Assembly (NCBI RefSeq): GCF_001428625.1 | Contig: NZ_LMIE01000004.1 | Location: 62,001-126,000, forward strand | From: Hydrogenophaga sp. Root209 | GTDB lineage: Bacteria > Pseudomonadota > Gammaproteobacteria > Burkholderiales > Burkholderiaceae_C | DNA length: 64,000 nt | Direction of reading: 5' to 3' | Shown: positions 25,537-34,143 of the stretch, in pieces | Layout of the letters: each line of letters starts with the position of its first letter | Numbering within the stretch: the stretch's first letter is position 1 | The notes under the pieces: generated by a model | Database searches by the model: none | What the model saw: the letters and a program-made list of their open reading frames with translations, nothing else | Told to the model about the DNA's origin: nothing | Translations under genes and position numbers: made by a program

Positions 25537-27128
25537 TCATCGACCTGAACCACAGCCCGCCACCCGACACGCCGCACGACGTCGTCATCGTCGGCGGTGG
25601 CACGGTGGCTCTGTTGCTGGCCGTGCTGCTGGAACGCCAGGGCCAGCGCGTGCTGGTGCTGGAGACCGGCGGCGGCAGTTTTGAAGCGCCTGCGCAGGAA
25701 CTCAACGACGCCTCCGTCATCGGGCGGGCCCACACCGGCATTTCCGTGGCCCGGGGGCGCGCCCTGGGGGGCACATCCAACCTCTGGGGTGGCCAACTCA
25801 CCGGCTTCGTGCCATCCGACTTCGAAGCCCGCGCGGGCGTCTCTGACGCCCCCTGGCCCATCACCTACGAGGACCTGCTGCCCTGGTACGAAGCCGTGGC
25901 CAAGGAACTGCGTCTGGCCGATGTGCTCGACGAAAACACGCCGCAGGCGCACAAACTCTTCGGCGACGGATATCCCGACATTTCCGGCTTCACCCTGTTC
26001 CTCACGCGCTGGCTCAAGGAGCCTGCCCTGGCCCGGTACTTCAAGGAACGCCTGCAGAACGCATCGAGACTGACCGTGCTGCTGCACGCCCATGCCACGG
26101 GCCTGGACCTGGCGCCCGATGGCGAGCGCATCGCCTCGGTTCGCGTGGCGCGACCCGACGGCACATCGACTGCCCTTCGCGGCAAGCGTTTCGTGCTGGC
26201 CAACGGCACCATCGAAATCTCCCGCCTGCTGCTCGCCTGCGCGGCAGAACAGCCCCAGGTGCCCTGGGCGGGCAACCCATGGGTGGGCGCCGGTTTTCAG
26301 GACCACCTCGAAATGCGCGGCGGCCGGGTGCACCTGCTGGACAAACCCCGCTTCCTGCGCACCTTCCAGAACATCGTGCTGGGTGGCCACAAATACCAGC
26401 CCAAGCTGCGGCTGAACACCGGCGCGGGCGACGCCGGCGCCGACGCGGCGCTCAATGTCACCGGCTACTTCGCGTTCGAGTCCAGCATCAGCGAGCACCT
26501 GCAGCACCTGAAAGTCATGGTCAAGTCGCTGCGGCGCGGCGGGCTCTCGCACCAGGGTATGGGCGACATGCTGCGCCACCTCCGGGGCATGGGCAGCGCC
26601 TGGGTTCCGATGATCGTCCAGTACCTGCGGCATCACCGCATCTACAACCCGGCCGACCGGGGCGTCTGGCTCGTCATGCACGCCGAACAACTGCCGCGCA
26701 ACGACAGCCGCATCACGCTCGACCCCCAGCGCAGAGACCGCTTCGGCATGCCACTGGCCGCGCTGGACTGGCGCATTGGCGGCCAACCCGAGGTGCGCGC
26801 CATGGCCGCCTTTGTGCGTCGAGCCGGTGAAAGCCTGCAGGCGGCGGGGCTGGCGCGCGTGGAGATCGACGCGCTGCTCGACGCCGAAGATGCGCGCGTG
26901 CTGGAGCAGGCCACCGACACCTACCACCAGTGTGGCGGCGCACGCATGGGCCACCACCATCGCGACGGCGTGGTCGACAGCGAGCTGCGCGTGTTCGGCA
27001 CCAGCAACCTCTACGTGGCGGGTGCCGCCGTGTTCCGCACCTCCAGCTACGCCAACCCCACCTTCACCGCCATGGCGCTGACGGCCCGTCTGGCCGAGCG
27101 GCTGCACCTCGAACCGGTGACCGCATGA
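25533..27128 (+). CDS. GMC-family FAD oxidoreductase
   Basis: 531 residues. N-terminal FAD motif VVIVGGGTVALLLAVLLERQ followed by VLVLETGGG, then the GMC signature region GRALGGTSNLWGGQLTGF, and a C-terminal GMC block TYHQCGGARMG and TSNLYVAGAAVFRTS ending ANPTFTAMALTARLAERL. GMC enzymes oxidise alcohol or sugar hydroxyls. Inside a polysaccharide locus, between the flippase and an aldo/keto reductase (4-bp overlaps at both ends), it may modify a sugar or lipid-linked intermediate. No signal peptide, so probably cytoplasmic. Substrate unknown. A longer frame upstream exists, but the ATGA start fits the family start. Confidence 0.85.
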   Translation: MIIDLNHSPPPDTPHDVVIVGGGTVALLLAVLLERQGQRVLVLETGGGSFEAPAQELNDASVIGRAHTGISVARGRALGGTSNLWGGQLTGFVPSDFEARAGVSDAPWPITYEDLLPWYEAVAKELRLADVLDENTPQAHKLFGDGYPDISGFTLFLTRWLKEPALARYFKERLQNASRLTVLLHAHATGLDLAPDGERIASVRVARPDGTSTALRGKRFVLANGTIEISRLLLACAAEQPQVPWAGNPWVGAGFQDHLEMRGGRVHLLDKPRFLRTFQNIVLGGHKYQPKLRLNTGAGDAGADAALNVTGYFAFESSISEHLQHLKVMVKSLRRGGLSHQGMGDMLRHLRGMGSAWVPMIVQYLRHHRIYNPADRGVWLVMHAEQLPRNDSRITLDPQRRDRFGMPLAALDWRIGGQPEVRAMAAFVRRAGESLQAAGLARVEIDALLDAEDARVLEQATDTYHQCGGARMGHHHRDGVVDSELRVFGTSNLYVAGAAVFRTSSYANPTFTAMALTARLAERLHLEPVTA

Positions 27129-28072
27129 CGACGGACAGCCACACCGACCTCATCTCGCAACGGCTGGGCTTTGGCTGCGGCCGGCTCAAAGGTGGCGTCG
27201 AGAAGGCCCAAGCCCTGCGGCTCGTGCATGCCGCGCTGGATCTGGGTATTCGCCACTTCGACACCGCGCCACCCTACGGCCTGGGCTCGTCCGAATCCGT
27301 TCTGGGCGAAGCCCTCAAGGGTCGGCCAGAGCCCGTCACCGTGTTCACCAAAGCGGGGCTGGCCCGCCCCGCATCCCCCGGCCTCATGCAGACGGCGCGG
27401 GCCATCGTCAAGCCCCTGGCCCACCGTATCCCCGGTCTGCGCCAGGCCGTGCTCAAAGGCATGGCCCACCGCGCCGCAGCCGCCAACTTCAACCCGGACT
27501 TCATCGCCCAGTCCTTCGAAACCAGCTTGCGCCTGCTGCAGCGCGAGCGGGTGGATGGCCTGCTGCTGCACGAGGCGCACGCGCACGACACGCTGGCCCC
27601 CTTGAAGCCGCTGTTCGAGCGCTACGTCGCCCAGGGCCGCCTGGGCGCCTATGGCAGCTCGACCGGGGACGCACGGGGCCGGCTCGTGCGCTTCGGCACG
27701 GTGCTGCAATACCGCTGCCCGGTGCCCGGCATGGACGAGGCGCCGCCCGCACCCACCGACATCCTGCACGGCGCGTTCCGCTTCATTGCACCGGCCATCG
27801 CACAGCAGATGGCGCGGGACAGCCAGCTCAAGGACCAACTGGCCAGCCTGCTGCCCGCCGGCACCGACCCGGCCGCGGCCACCGGCGCACTCGCCTTGGC
27901 CTACGCGCTGGACCAGTTTCACAACCGCCTGCTGTTCTCGACCAACCAGCCGCAACGCCTGGCCACCACGCTTCAACACGTCCGGCACGCCACGGGTTCG
28001 ACCGAATGGCGGCCTGCCATGCAAGCCCTTCATGCGTCCTTCGCCCAGACAGGTGTCCCATGCGCGAATTGA
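27125..28072 (+). CDS. Aldo/keto reductase
   Basis: 315 residues. The AKR pattern is present: GFGCGRL near the N-terminus, HAALDLGIRHFDTAPPYGLG (catalytic Asp and Tyr), TVFTKAG with the Lys, RVDGLLLHEAH (His), and a C-terminal helix typical of the barrel fold. Expected to reduce an aldehyde or ketone with NADPH in the cytoplasm. Coupled to the GMC oxidoreductase by a 4-bp overlap and overlapping the next membrane gene by 13 bp. The pair GMC plus AKR suggests an oxidation/reduction (net epimerisation-like) modification of a sugar intermediate, which is only an inference. Confidence 0.83.
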   Translation: MTTDSHTDLISQRLGFGCGRLKGGVEKAQALRLVHAALDLGIRHFDTAPPYGLGSSESVLGEALKGRPEPVTVFTKAGLARPASPGLMQTARAIVKPLAHRIPGLRQAVLKGMAHRAAAANFNPDFIAQSFETSLRLLQRERVDGLLLHEAHAHDTLAPLKPLFERYVAQGRLGAYGSSTGDARGRLVRFGTVLQYRCPVPGMDEAPPAPTDILHGAFRFIAPAIAQQMARDSQLKDQLASLLPAGTDPAAATGALALAYALDQFHNRLLFSTNQPQRLATTLQHVRHATGSTEWRPAMQALHASFAQTGVPCAN

Positions 28073-29331
28073 CCTCGAAGCTGTCTCTCTGGCTGTTGGG
28101 CGGCTCCATCTACCTGACAGGGTGGTACTACGAAGGCCCGGCGCTTCAGGCGGCCCAGATGGGGGCCATCAGCCTCCTGCTCCTGGCGGGCTTCTTGTCT
28201 GCGCTGTCCGGCGACACCCGGCGCATCCGGCCCAGCCTGGTCGAATGGGTCTTCGCCATCGCCTTCCTGTTTGCCATGCTGGTGGCCTGGATGACGGGCA
28301 ACGTGCTGTCGACGATGTACGGCGCCATGTTGCTGCTGGTGCTGGTGTCCATCGCGTTCCTGATCCGCCACCGTGGTGCGGCCGAGCTGATCGCCGTGTT
28401 TCGGTGGGCCTACGTGGCGCTCGTCGGCACGCTGCTCCTGCTGGAACACCAGGCCCTGTTCGCATCCCTCTCGGGCAGCGTGGAGTACGGCCTCGGACTG
28501 GTTCGCTACCAGCCGCTGGGCATGAACCCCAACCTGAGTGGTCTGGTGTACGGCGGTGGTGCCCTGCTGTTCTTTCAGCGCTATCTGGCCGCTCACAAAA
28601 GTTCCCAGAAAGTTTTCGCGCTGGCCATCGTGGCGATGTGCCTCTTCGTGTTGCTCGCCGCGTCGGCACGCGCCAGCATGTTGGCGCTGGCCGTCGCCGG
28701 CGTGACGGGCGTCACCTTGATCGCCTTGCGCGGCTCCCGCCGTTCGCGCATGAGCCTGGTGTTGGCCGCGTTCGTCGGCCTGATCGTCATTCTCTACAAG
28801 TGGGCGGACATCAAGGACTACCTGTCGCTCATCCTGGACATCGACTCGCCCACGCGCGGCGTGGATTCCGGCGCCACAGGGCGCACCGAGATATGGCGGG
28901 CGGGCTTTGCACTGGTGTTCTCGGACCCGGTGCTGCTGTTCACTGGCCGGGGCATCCGCTCGGCCCTGCCGGAAGTCATCGGCTTTCCGGTCGAGAGTTC
29001 GTACATCAACCTGGCGCTGGAGCACGGGGTGTTCTTCGGCTCACTCATCACGCTGGTGTTCGTCGTCACCGCCTGCCGCGCGCTTCAACAGGGGCTCAAA
29101 CCGGGCCAATACCGGTACCAACTGTTCATGGTGGGGCTGATGCTGGTCTTCATGCTGGCCCAGTCCTTCTTCAACCGGTACCTGATCGGCGTCGGCAATC
29201 CCTATTCGCTGTGGATCCTCGTGTTGATCCTGCAAGTGAACCTGCGCAGCCGGGCGCCCGGCTCTTTGCCCATCGGGCGCGAGACCATCTCCCATCTGAA
29301 TACACATCGCACCACCCGGATCGGAGCTTGA
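28060..29331 (+). CDS. O-antigen polymerase/ligase-like membrane protein (Wzy-like)
   Basis: 423 residues with about 11-12 membrane helices and a large periplasmic loop (about residues 245-310, RGVDSGATGRTEIWRAGF) holding Arg-rich conserved patches, the usual layout of Wzy and WaaL proteins. Sequence conservation in this class is low, so it is placed by topology and position between the flippase genes and glycosyltransferases. Predicted to polymerise repeat units in the periplasm. The start at 28060 lies inside the 3-prime end of the AKR gene (13-bp overlap). Confidence 0.8.
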   Translation: MRELTSKLSLWLLGGSIYLTGWYYEGPALQAAQMGAISLLLLAGFLSALSGDTRRIRPSLVEWVFAIAFLFAMLVAWMTGNVLSTMYGAMLLLVLVSIAFLIRHRGAAELIAVFRWAYVALVGTLLLLEHQALFASLSGSVEYGLGLVRYQPLGMNPNLSGLVYGGGALLFFQRYLAAHKSSQKVFALAIVAMCLFVLLAASARASMLALAVAGVTGVTLIALRGSRRSRMSLVLAAFVGLIVILYKWADIKDYLSLILDIDSPTRGVDSGATGRTEIWRAGFALVFSDPVLLFTGRGIRSALPEVIGFPVESSYINLALEHGVFFGSLITLVFVVTACRALQQGLKPGQYRYQLFMVGLMLVFMLAQSFFNRYLIGVGNPYSLWILVLILQVNLRSRAPGSLPIGRETISHLNTHRTTRIGA

Positions 29332-29332
29332 T

Positions 29333-30319
29333 ATGACACGCAGACCCACAGACACCACCCTGATGCTGTTCATGGCAACCGCATTGATCACCTTGTCGCA
29401 TCTGGACGCCTTCGTTCCGGACCCACGCATCGCCACGGGCGGCGCGATCGGCAACTCGCTCTTCTTCTTTCTCTCGGGCTTTGGCTTGACCATGAGCTTG
29501 AATGCCACAGGCCAGGGCGCATCGACGCCGTCGCTGCTGGCCTACCTCAGGAAGCGTGTTCTGCGCCTGTACCCCGCCGTCCTCATCGTCGCCTGCGCGA
29601 TGCTCGCGGTCGGCATGATCCGCATCACAGACATCGCCGACCTCGCCAGGATCTTTGTCTGGCCCACGCCGTTCTGGTTCGTCTCCGCGGTGATGGTGTT
29701 CTACGTGCCGGTCTTCTACCTGGCACGCCTCAAGCCCGCCGGCATTGCCACCGCCATGGCGTTGCTGCTCATTCCATACGCCGTCTTCTACAGCCAGCTG
29801 GACTTGTCGACCTTTGTCGTGGAAGGCGACGACCACTTCAAGTGGATCAACTACTTCGGCATCACCCTGCTGGGCTGCCTGGTCGCCCGTCTGAAACTGA
29901 CGCCCAGGTTCAACCTCTTTGCCATCGCCTCGCTGCTGATCTCGTTGCTGCTGTTCCTGGTCACCAAGCTCACGATGTTCCGCTACGACATGGGTCACCT
30001 GCAGTTCGTGTTCCATGTGCTGCTGTACCCCATTGTCTATTTCAGCTTTCACCTCTTTGCATCCGAAACGGTGCTCAGGCCCCTGCGGGCCACACCCCTG
30101 TTCCCCGGCATTGCGCTCCTGGGTGGATTGACGCTGGAGATCTATCTCACGCAAACCGCGTGGATCCATTGGCTGGAAGCGCAGAACTACCCGTTCGGCC
30201 ACGCCGTGCTCCTGACCCTGGCCCTGGTGCCCCTGCTGGTGTTCTCGCTCTTGACCCAATGGCTGTCCCACCGGATGACGGCGGGCGCATCGCGCCTGTT
30301 CCACCCGGCAACGGCCTGA
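29333..30319 (+). CDS. Acyltransferase-3 family membrane protein
   Basis: 328 residues, about 10 membrane helices. The N-terminal pattern ALITLSHLDAFVPDPRI and NSLFFFLSGFGLTMSL matches the acyltransferase-3 family that O-acetylates or succinylates polysaccharides at the membrane. It begins 2 bp after the polymerase stop. It probably adds an acyl group, likely acetyl, to a sugar of the repeat unit. Exact acceptor cannot be told. Confidence 0.85.
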   Translation: MTRRPTDTTLMLFMATALITLSHLDAFVPDPRIATGGAIGNSLFFFLSGFGLTMSLNATGQGASTPSLLAYLRKRVLRLYPAVLIVACAMLAVGMIRITDIADLARIFVWPTPFWFVSAVMVFYVPVFYLARLKPAGIATAMALLLIPYAVFYSQLDLSTFVVEGDDHFKWINYFGITLLGCLVARLKLTPRFNLFAIASLLISLLLFLVTKLTMFRYDMGHLQFVFHVLLYPIVYFSFHLFASETVLRPLRATPLFPGIALLGGLTLEIYLTQTAWIHWLEAQNYPFGHAVLLTLALVPLLVFSLLTQWLSHRMTAGASRLFHPATA

Positions 30320-30343
30320 TGAACCGAAACGGCTCGACCTGAC

Positions 30344-31474
30344 ATGACCATCGTCTTCTGGCATTCCTACCTCATGTTCCACCAGGCCGCGTACATCCGC
30401 GAGCTGGCGAACATCCCCGGCAACACCGTGCACTGGTGCGTGACGCAGGACCTGCCCGCGCACTACCGTGACCGCGGCTACCCTCTCCCCGACACCGGCA
30501 AGGTCCAGGTCCACCAGGCGCCCACGCCCGAACAGATCAGCGAACTGGCCACGCTGCCCGACTCGGTGCAGGTGTTCTTCGGTCTGCGCGGTTTCGCGCT
30601 GCCACTGGCCGCCTTCAAGGCCAGCCTCGGCGCCCCGGTGCACCGTTTTCTGATGACCGAAAACCGCTATGAGCCGGGCGTGCAATTGCTTCCTCGCTGG
30701 CTCATCTACACCTGGGATGCGCTGCGCTACCGCCGCCACCTGCGCGGTGTGTTCTGCATCGGCCATTCGGGCCGCTACGGTGGCGCGCGTTTCTTCTCGG
30801 CCTGCGGTTACCCACGTGAGCGCATCGTGCCCTTCCTGCACGTGGTGGATCGCTCGCCGTTGCCGTACACGCCGGTGTCGCGTGGTCACCTGCAAATGCT
30901 GTATGTGGGCCAGCTGATCCCGCGCAAGCGCGTCGATCTTCTGCTGCAGGCCTTCAGTCAGCTCGATGTGCCCTCGGCCCACCTTCGACTGATCGGCCAG
31001 GGCCCGGAAGACAAGAGGCTTCAAGCGCTCGCGGCCCGGCTCGGCATCGCCGATCGGGTGAGTTTCTCTGCCAGCATGCCCAACGCCGAAACCGTCGCGG
31101 CCATGGCCGACGCCGACGTGCTGGTGCTGCCCAGCCGCTTCGACGGCTGGGGTGCGGTGGTCAACGAAGCCTTGATGGTGGGCACCCCGGTGATCTGCAG
31201 CAACCGCTGCGGGGCCAGCGACGTGATCGAGAACGGCCGCAATGGCTACGTGTTCGAGGCCGGCAGCGTCCCCGCGTTGCTGGAGCGCCTGCGCAGCTTC
31301 TGCGAGGACTTCCACTGGGACCGTGCCGAACTCGCGAGGGCCGAGTCCACCCACCTGGGTGGGCCGGCGGTAGCCGCCCGCTTACAGCAACAGCTCACGC
31401 GTCTGCTGGCGCCGCCTCGGGCGGCCCGGCGGCCCGTCGCGCAAGGCACGGCAACCACGGTGGTGAAGCGATGA
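30344..31474 (+). CDS. Glycosyltransferase family 4
   Basis: 376 residues. C-terminal GT-B domain typical of GT4: MLYVGQLIPRKRVDLLLQAF, LRLIGQGPEDKRL and the PSRFDGWGAVVNEALMVGTPVI stretch with the E-x7-E-type motif that contacts the nucleotide sugar donor. Retaining mechanism by family. Adds one sugar to the lipid-linked repeat unit on the cytoplasmic side. Four-bp overlap with the pyruvyltransferase gene downstream. Donor unknown; GDP-fucose or UDP-sugar both possible. Confidence 0.88.
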   Translation: MTIVFWHSYLMFHQAAYIRELANIPGNTVHWCVTQDLPAHYRDRGYPLPDTGKVQVHQAPTPEQISELATLPDSVQVFFGLRGFALPLAAFKASLGAPVHRFLMTENRYEPGVQLLPRWLIYTWDALRYRRHLRGVFCIGHSGRYGGARFFSACGYPRERIVPFLHVVDRSPLPYTPVSRGHLQMLYVGQLIPRKRVDLLLQAFSQLDVPSAHLRLIGQGPEDKRLQALAARLGIADRVSFSASMPNAETVAAMADADVLVLPSRFDGWGAVVNEALMVGTPVICSNRCGASDVIENGRNGYVFEAGSVPALLERLRSFCEDFHWDRAELARAESTHLGGPAVAARLQQQLTRLLAPPRAARRPVAQGTATTVVKR

Positions 31475-32619
31475 ACGTCGGCATTCTCACCTTTCACTTC
31501 AGCGACAACTATGGTGCCGCGCTGCAAGCCTATGCCTTGCGCCGCTGGCTGATGGAGCAAGGCCATCACGCCAGCTTCATCGACTACCGGCCCGCGCACA
31601 TCGAACACGGTGGCCGGCTTTGCCTGCCCACGTCGCCCGCCAGGCTCAAGGCCAATCTGAAGGTGGTGTATCTGGCGGTGTCGTCGTTCATCCACGAGCA
31701 CTTCGGCAACCGGAGCCAGAAAGAAAAGTTCGTCCGCTTCAGGGAGCAGTTCCTGGATGTCGGGCGCGACGCCGCACCCACCGACAACGGTGCATCGCTC
31801 GCCGCGGCGCAGGCATACGACCTGATCGTGGCGGGCAGCGATCAGATCTGGAGTCCTTCCCAGCATTTCGGTTTTGATCCGAACTACTTTCTGGCCTTCG
31901 CCAAACGGTACCCAGCCAGAAAGATCTCCTACGCCGCCAGTTTCGGCCGGGACCGGGTGTCCTCGTCGGAGGCGGCGCAGCTGCCACAGCTGCTGCGCAA
32001 CTTCGATGCCATTTCCGTTCGTGAAGCCTCCGGCGTCACGCTGGTCGAGCGGGCCACCGGGCACAGGCCGGCCAACGTGCCGGACCCGACACTGCTGCAC
32101 TGCGACTACGGGGAACTGACCGACCGGGCGCCGCCCGAACACGACGATCCGTACATCTTCTGCTACGGCCTGCGCTCGCCCGACAACATCCGTCAAACGG
32201 CCGATCTGATTTCAAAGCAGCTGAGCTGCCCCATCCTCTCGCCGCACAACCCCCACCGGCGCTGGGTCGAGATCGGCGACACGGTCCACCCCGATCCGGG
32301 CGAGTGGGTCTCCTTGATCAGGAACGCGCGGTTTGTCGTGACCAATTCTTTCCACGGCACCGTGTTCTCGCTGTTGTTCAAGAAGCCCTTCATCGTGGCC
32401 GGGCTGACGGGAGACAAAGCGCCCGCCAATGCCCGCGCCATCAACCTGCTGCGGGCTGTCGGTCTGGAAAGCCGTTTTGCGCCGTCGTTCTCGGCGCAGA
32501 ACACCCAGGCGCTGATGGCCAGGGAGATCGATTGGGGCGACGTGGACCAGCGACTGGCGGACCTGCGACAGGCCGGCAACGCGTTTCTGAGCATGCAACT
32601 GAAGGCGGTGACCCCATGA
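31471..32619 (+). CDS. Polysaccharide pyruvyltransferase
   Basis: 382 residues. Begins NVGILTFHFSDNYGAALQAYALRRWL, characteristic of the family, with AGSDQIWSP, SYAASFG, ISVREASGV, DPTLL and TNSFHGTVFSLLF further on. Enzymes of this class transfer pyruvate from phosphoenolpyruvate onto a sugar, usually as a ketal. The product should therefore be an acidic, pyruvylated exopolysaccharide. Coupled to its neighbours by ATGA overlaps on both sides. Confidence 0.92.
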   Translation: MNVGILTFHFSDNYGAALQAYALRRWLMEQGHHASFIDYRPAHIEHGGRLCLPTSPARLKANLKVVYLAVSSFIHEHFGNRSQKEKFVRFREQFLDVGRDAAPTDNGASLAAAQAYDLIVAGSDQIWSPSQHFGFDPNYFLAFAKRYPARKISYAASFGRDRVSSSEAAQLPQLLRNFDAISVREASGVTLVERATGHRPANVPDPTLLHCDYGELTDRAPPEHDDPYIFCYGLRSPDNIRQTADLISKQLSCPILSPHNPHRRWVEIGDTVHPDPGEWVSLIRNARFVVTNSFHGTVFSLLFKKPFIVAGLTGDKAPANARAINLLRAVGLESRFAPSFSAQNTQALMAREIDWGDVDQRLADLRQAGNAFLSMQLKAVTP

Positions 32620-33185
32620 GCCCCATGAGCGATTTCGGTTCACTGAGGTACCGCAACGGGTTCACCGCCGCGGCCAAGCTGCGGCGATTCGCGTGGGAAG
32701 TGGTCTGGCTGCTGGCCTTCAGGCCAACCCCGCGCTGGGCGCTGCATGGGTGGCGGCGCTTTTTGCTGAGATCGTTCGGGGCCCGGGTGGGCGCCGGATG
32801 CCGGATCGCGCCCTCGTGCCGCATCTGGGCACCCTGGAATCTCGTCATGGGCGAGTTCTCGGCGCTCGGCGATGGCGTGGACTGCTACAGCATGGGCCGC
32901 ATCACCATCGGCTCCAAGGTCGCCGTCAGCCAGCGCTCCTTTCTGTGTGCCGGCTCGCACGACGTCCATTCCCTGTCCAGGCCCCTGGTCACCGGCACCA
33001 TCGTGATCGAAGACCATGTGTGGATCGCTGCGGAGTGCTTTGTCCATCTGGACGTGGTGATTCGGGAGGGTGCCGTCATTGGTGCGCGCTCGGTCGTGCT
33101 CAAGGACATGCCGGCGTGGTCCATCTGCGCCGGCCATCCGTGTCGAAAGATCAAGGACCGTGTGCTGAGGGCGGGCCATGTTTGA
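32616..33185 (+). CDS. Hexapeptide-repeat acetyltransferase (WcaF-like)
   Basis: 189 residues. The left-handed beta-helix region runs from about residue 55 to 165: CRIAPSCRIWAPWNLVMGEF, GSKVAVSQRSFLCAGSHDVH, and IVIEDHVWIAAECFVHLDV, GAVIGARSVVLKDMPAWSIC with the catalytic His in GSHDVH. It resembles WcaF/colanic-acid-type acetyltransferases, which acetylate a sugar using acetyl-CoA. Start chosen at the ATGA overlap with the pyruvyltransferase gene. With the acyltransferase-3 protein upstream the locus has two acylating enzymes. Confidence 0.88.
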   Translation: MSPMSDFGSLRYRNGFTAAAKLRRFAWEVVWLLAFRPTPRWALHGWRRFLLRSFGARVGAGCRIAPSCRIWAPWNLVMGEFSALGDGVDCYSMGRITIGSKVAVSQRSFLCAGSHDVHSLSRPLVTGTIVIEDHVWIAAECFVHLDVVIREGAVIGARSVVLKDMPAWSICAGHPCRKIKDRVLRAGHV

Positions 33186-34134
33186 CAAACTGTTCAAGGT
33201 GATCGGCATCTTCAGCGAGGCCCTGCGCGACGCGGTCTTGTTCCTGCGCTTCAACTCGTATTCGCCGTGGGTGGACAAGTCCAGGCGCGCGTTCTACAAG
33301 ATCATCATCGAGGCCCACACGATCGAGAAGGGCCTGTCCCTGCCGAATCCGAAGCTGCTGTTCGGCAAGGACAAGATCCGTTTCGTCATGAACGCGCTGT
33401 CGCGTTACGACATCCAGCACTCATCGGTTCCCGCCCACATGTCGCTGGGCGCCCTGGATGCCTATGTGAACTTCCATGCGAGAGCGGGCGCGTCCGACCC
33501 CCTGCTGGACGATATCTCCCGCTACTTGAAAGCGTGGGAAGCCAAGCTGCCCAGGCCCTGGAAGGGTGGCACGCGGGACTATTCGTTCAATGGCCAGCCA
33601 CCCAGCAACCTGCAGCACCTGATGGCCAGCCGGTCGAGCATCAGGACACTCCAGTCCGCGCCGCTGAAACCCGAACTGATCTTTGAAGCGATCTCGCTTG
33701 CGCAGCTCGCACCCTCCCAGTGCAACCGCCAGTCCTCCCGGGTGCATGCCTACCAGGACCCTGCCCGCATCCAGGCGCTGCTCGCGTTGCAGGGCGGCTC
33801 GCGCGGCTTTGCGGAATCGGTCGGCAATCTGTTCGTGGTGAGCTCGGAGATCTGCGCCTGGGGCGGCCCGGGGCAACGCAACCAGGCCTATGTCGACGGC
33901 GCGCTGTTTGCCATGTGCCTGATGTTTGCCTGCCGATCGATGGGCTGGGGCGCCTGCCCGCTCAACCTGGCCATCGACCACAAGACCGAATCGGCGATCC
34001 GCCGCGCCGGCGACATCCCGGCCGGCGAGCGACTCATCATGATGATCGCCTTCGGCGAGCCCGTCGCACCGGACACCCGGGTGGCTTTCTCGCCGAGAAG
34101 GCCCGCGGCGGAAATCGTCACCTTTCATGCCTAG
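33178..34134 (+). CDS. Nitroreductase-family protein
   Basis: 318 residues. The FMN-binding nitroreductase fold starts at about residue 145 with SRSSIRTLQSAPL, then LAQLAPSQCNRQSSRVHAYQ and GALFAMCLMFACRSMGWGACPLNL, and ends with a FGEP motif. An N-terminal extension of about 140 residues is not typical of small nitroreductases. Similar proteins occur beside polysaccharide pyruvyltransferases in other loci, but their role is not established. It overlaps the WcaF-like gene by 8 bp. Cytoplasmic, no signal peptide. Confidence 0.8.
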   Translation: MFDKLFKVIGIFSEALRDAVLFLRFNSYSPWVDKSRRAFYKIIIEAHTIEKGLSLPNPKLLFGKDKIRFVMNALSRYDIQHSSVPAHMSLGALDAYVNFHARAGASDPLLDDISRYLKAWEAKLPRPWKGGTRDYSFNGQPPSNLQHLMASRSSIRTLQSAPLKPELIFEAISLAQLAPSQCNRQSSRVHAYQDPARIQALLALQGGSRGFAESVGNLFVVSSEICAWGGPGQRNQAYVDGALFAMCLMFACRSMGWGACPLNLAIDHKTESAIRRAGDIPAGERLIMMIAFGEPVAPDTRVAFSPRRPAAEIVTFHA

Positions 34135-34143
34135 GAGGTTTCG

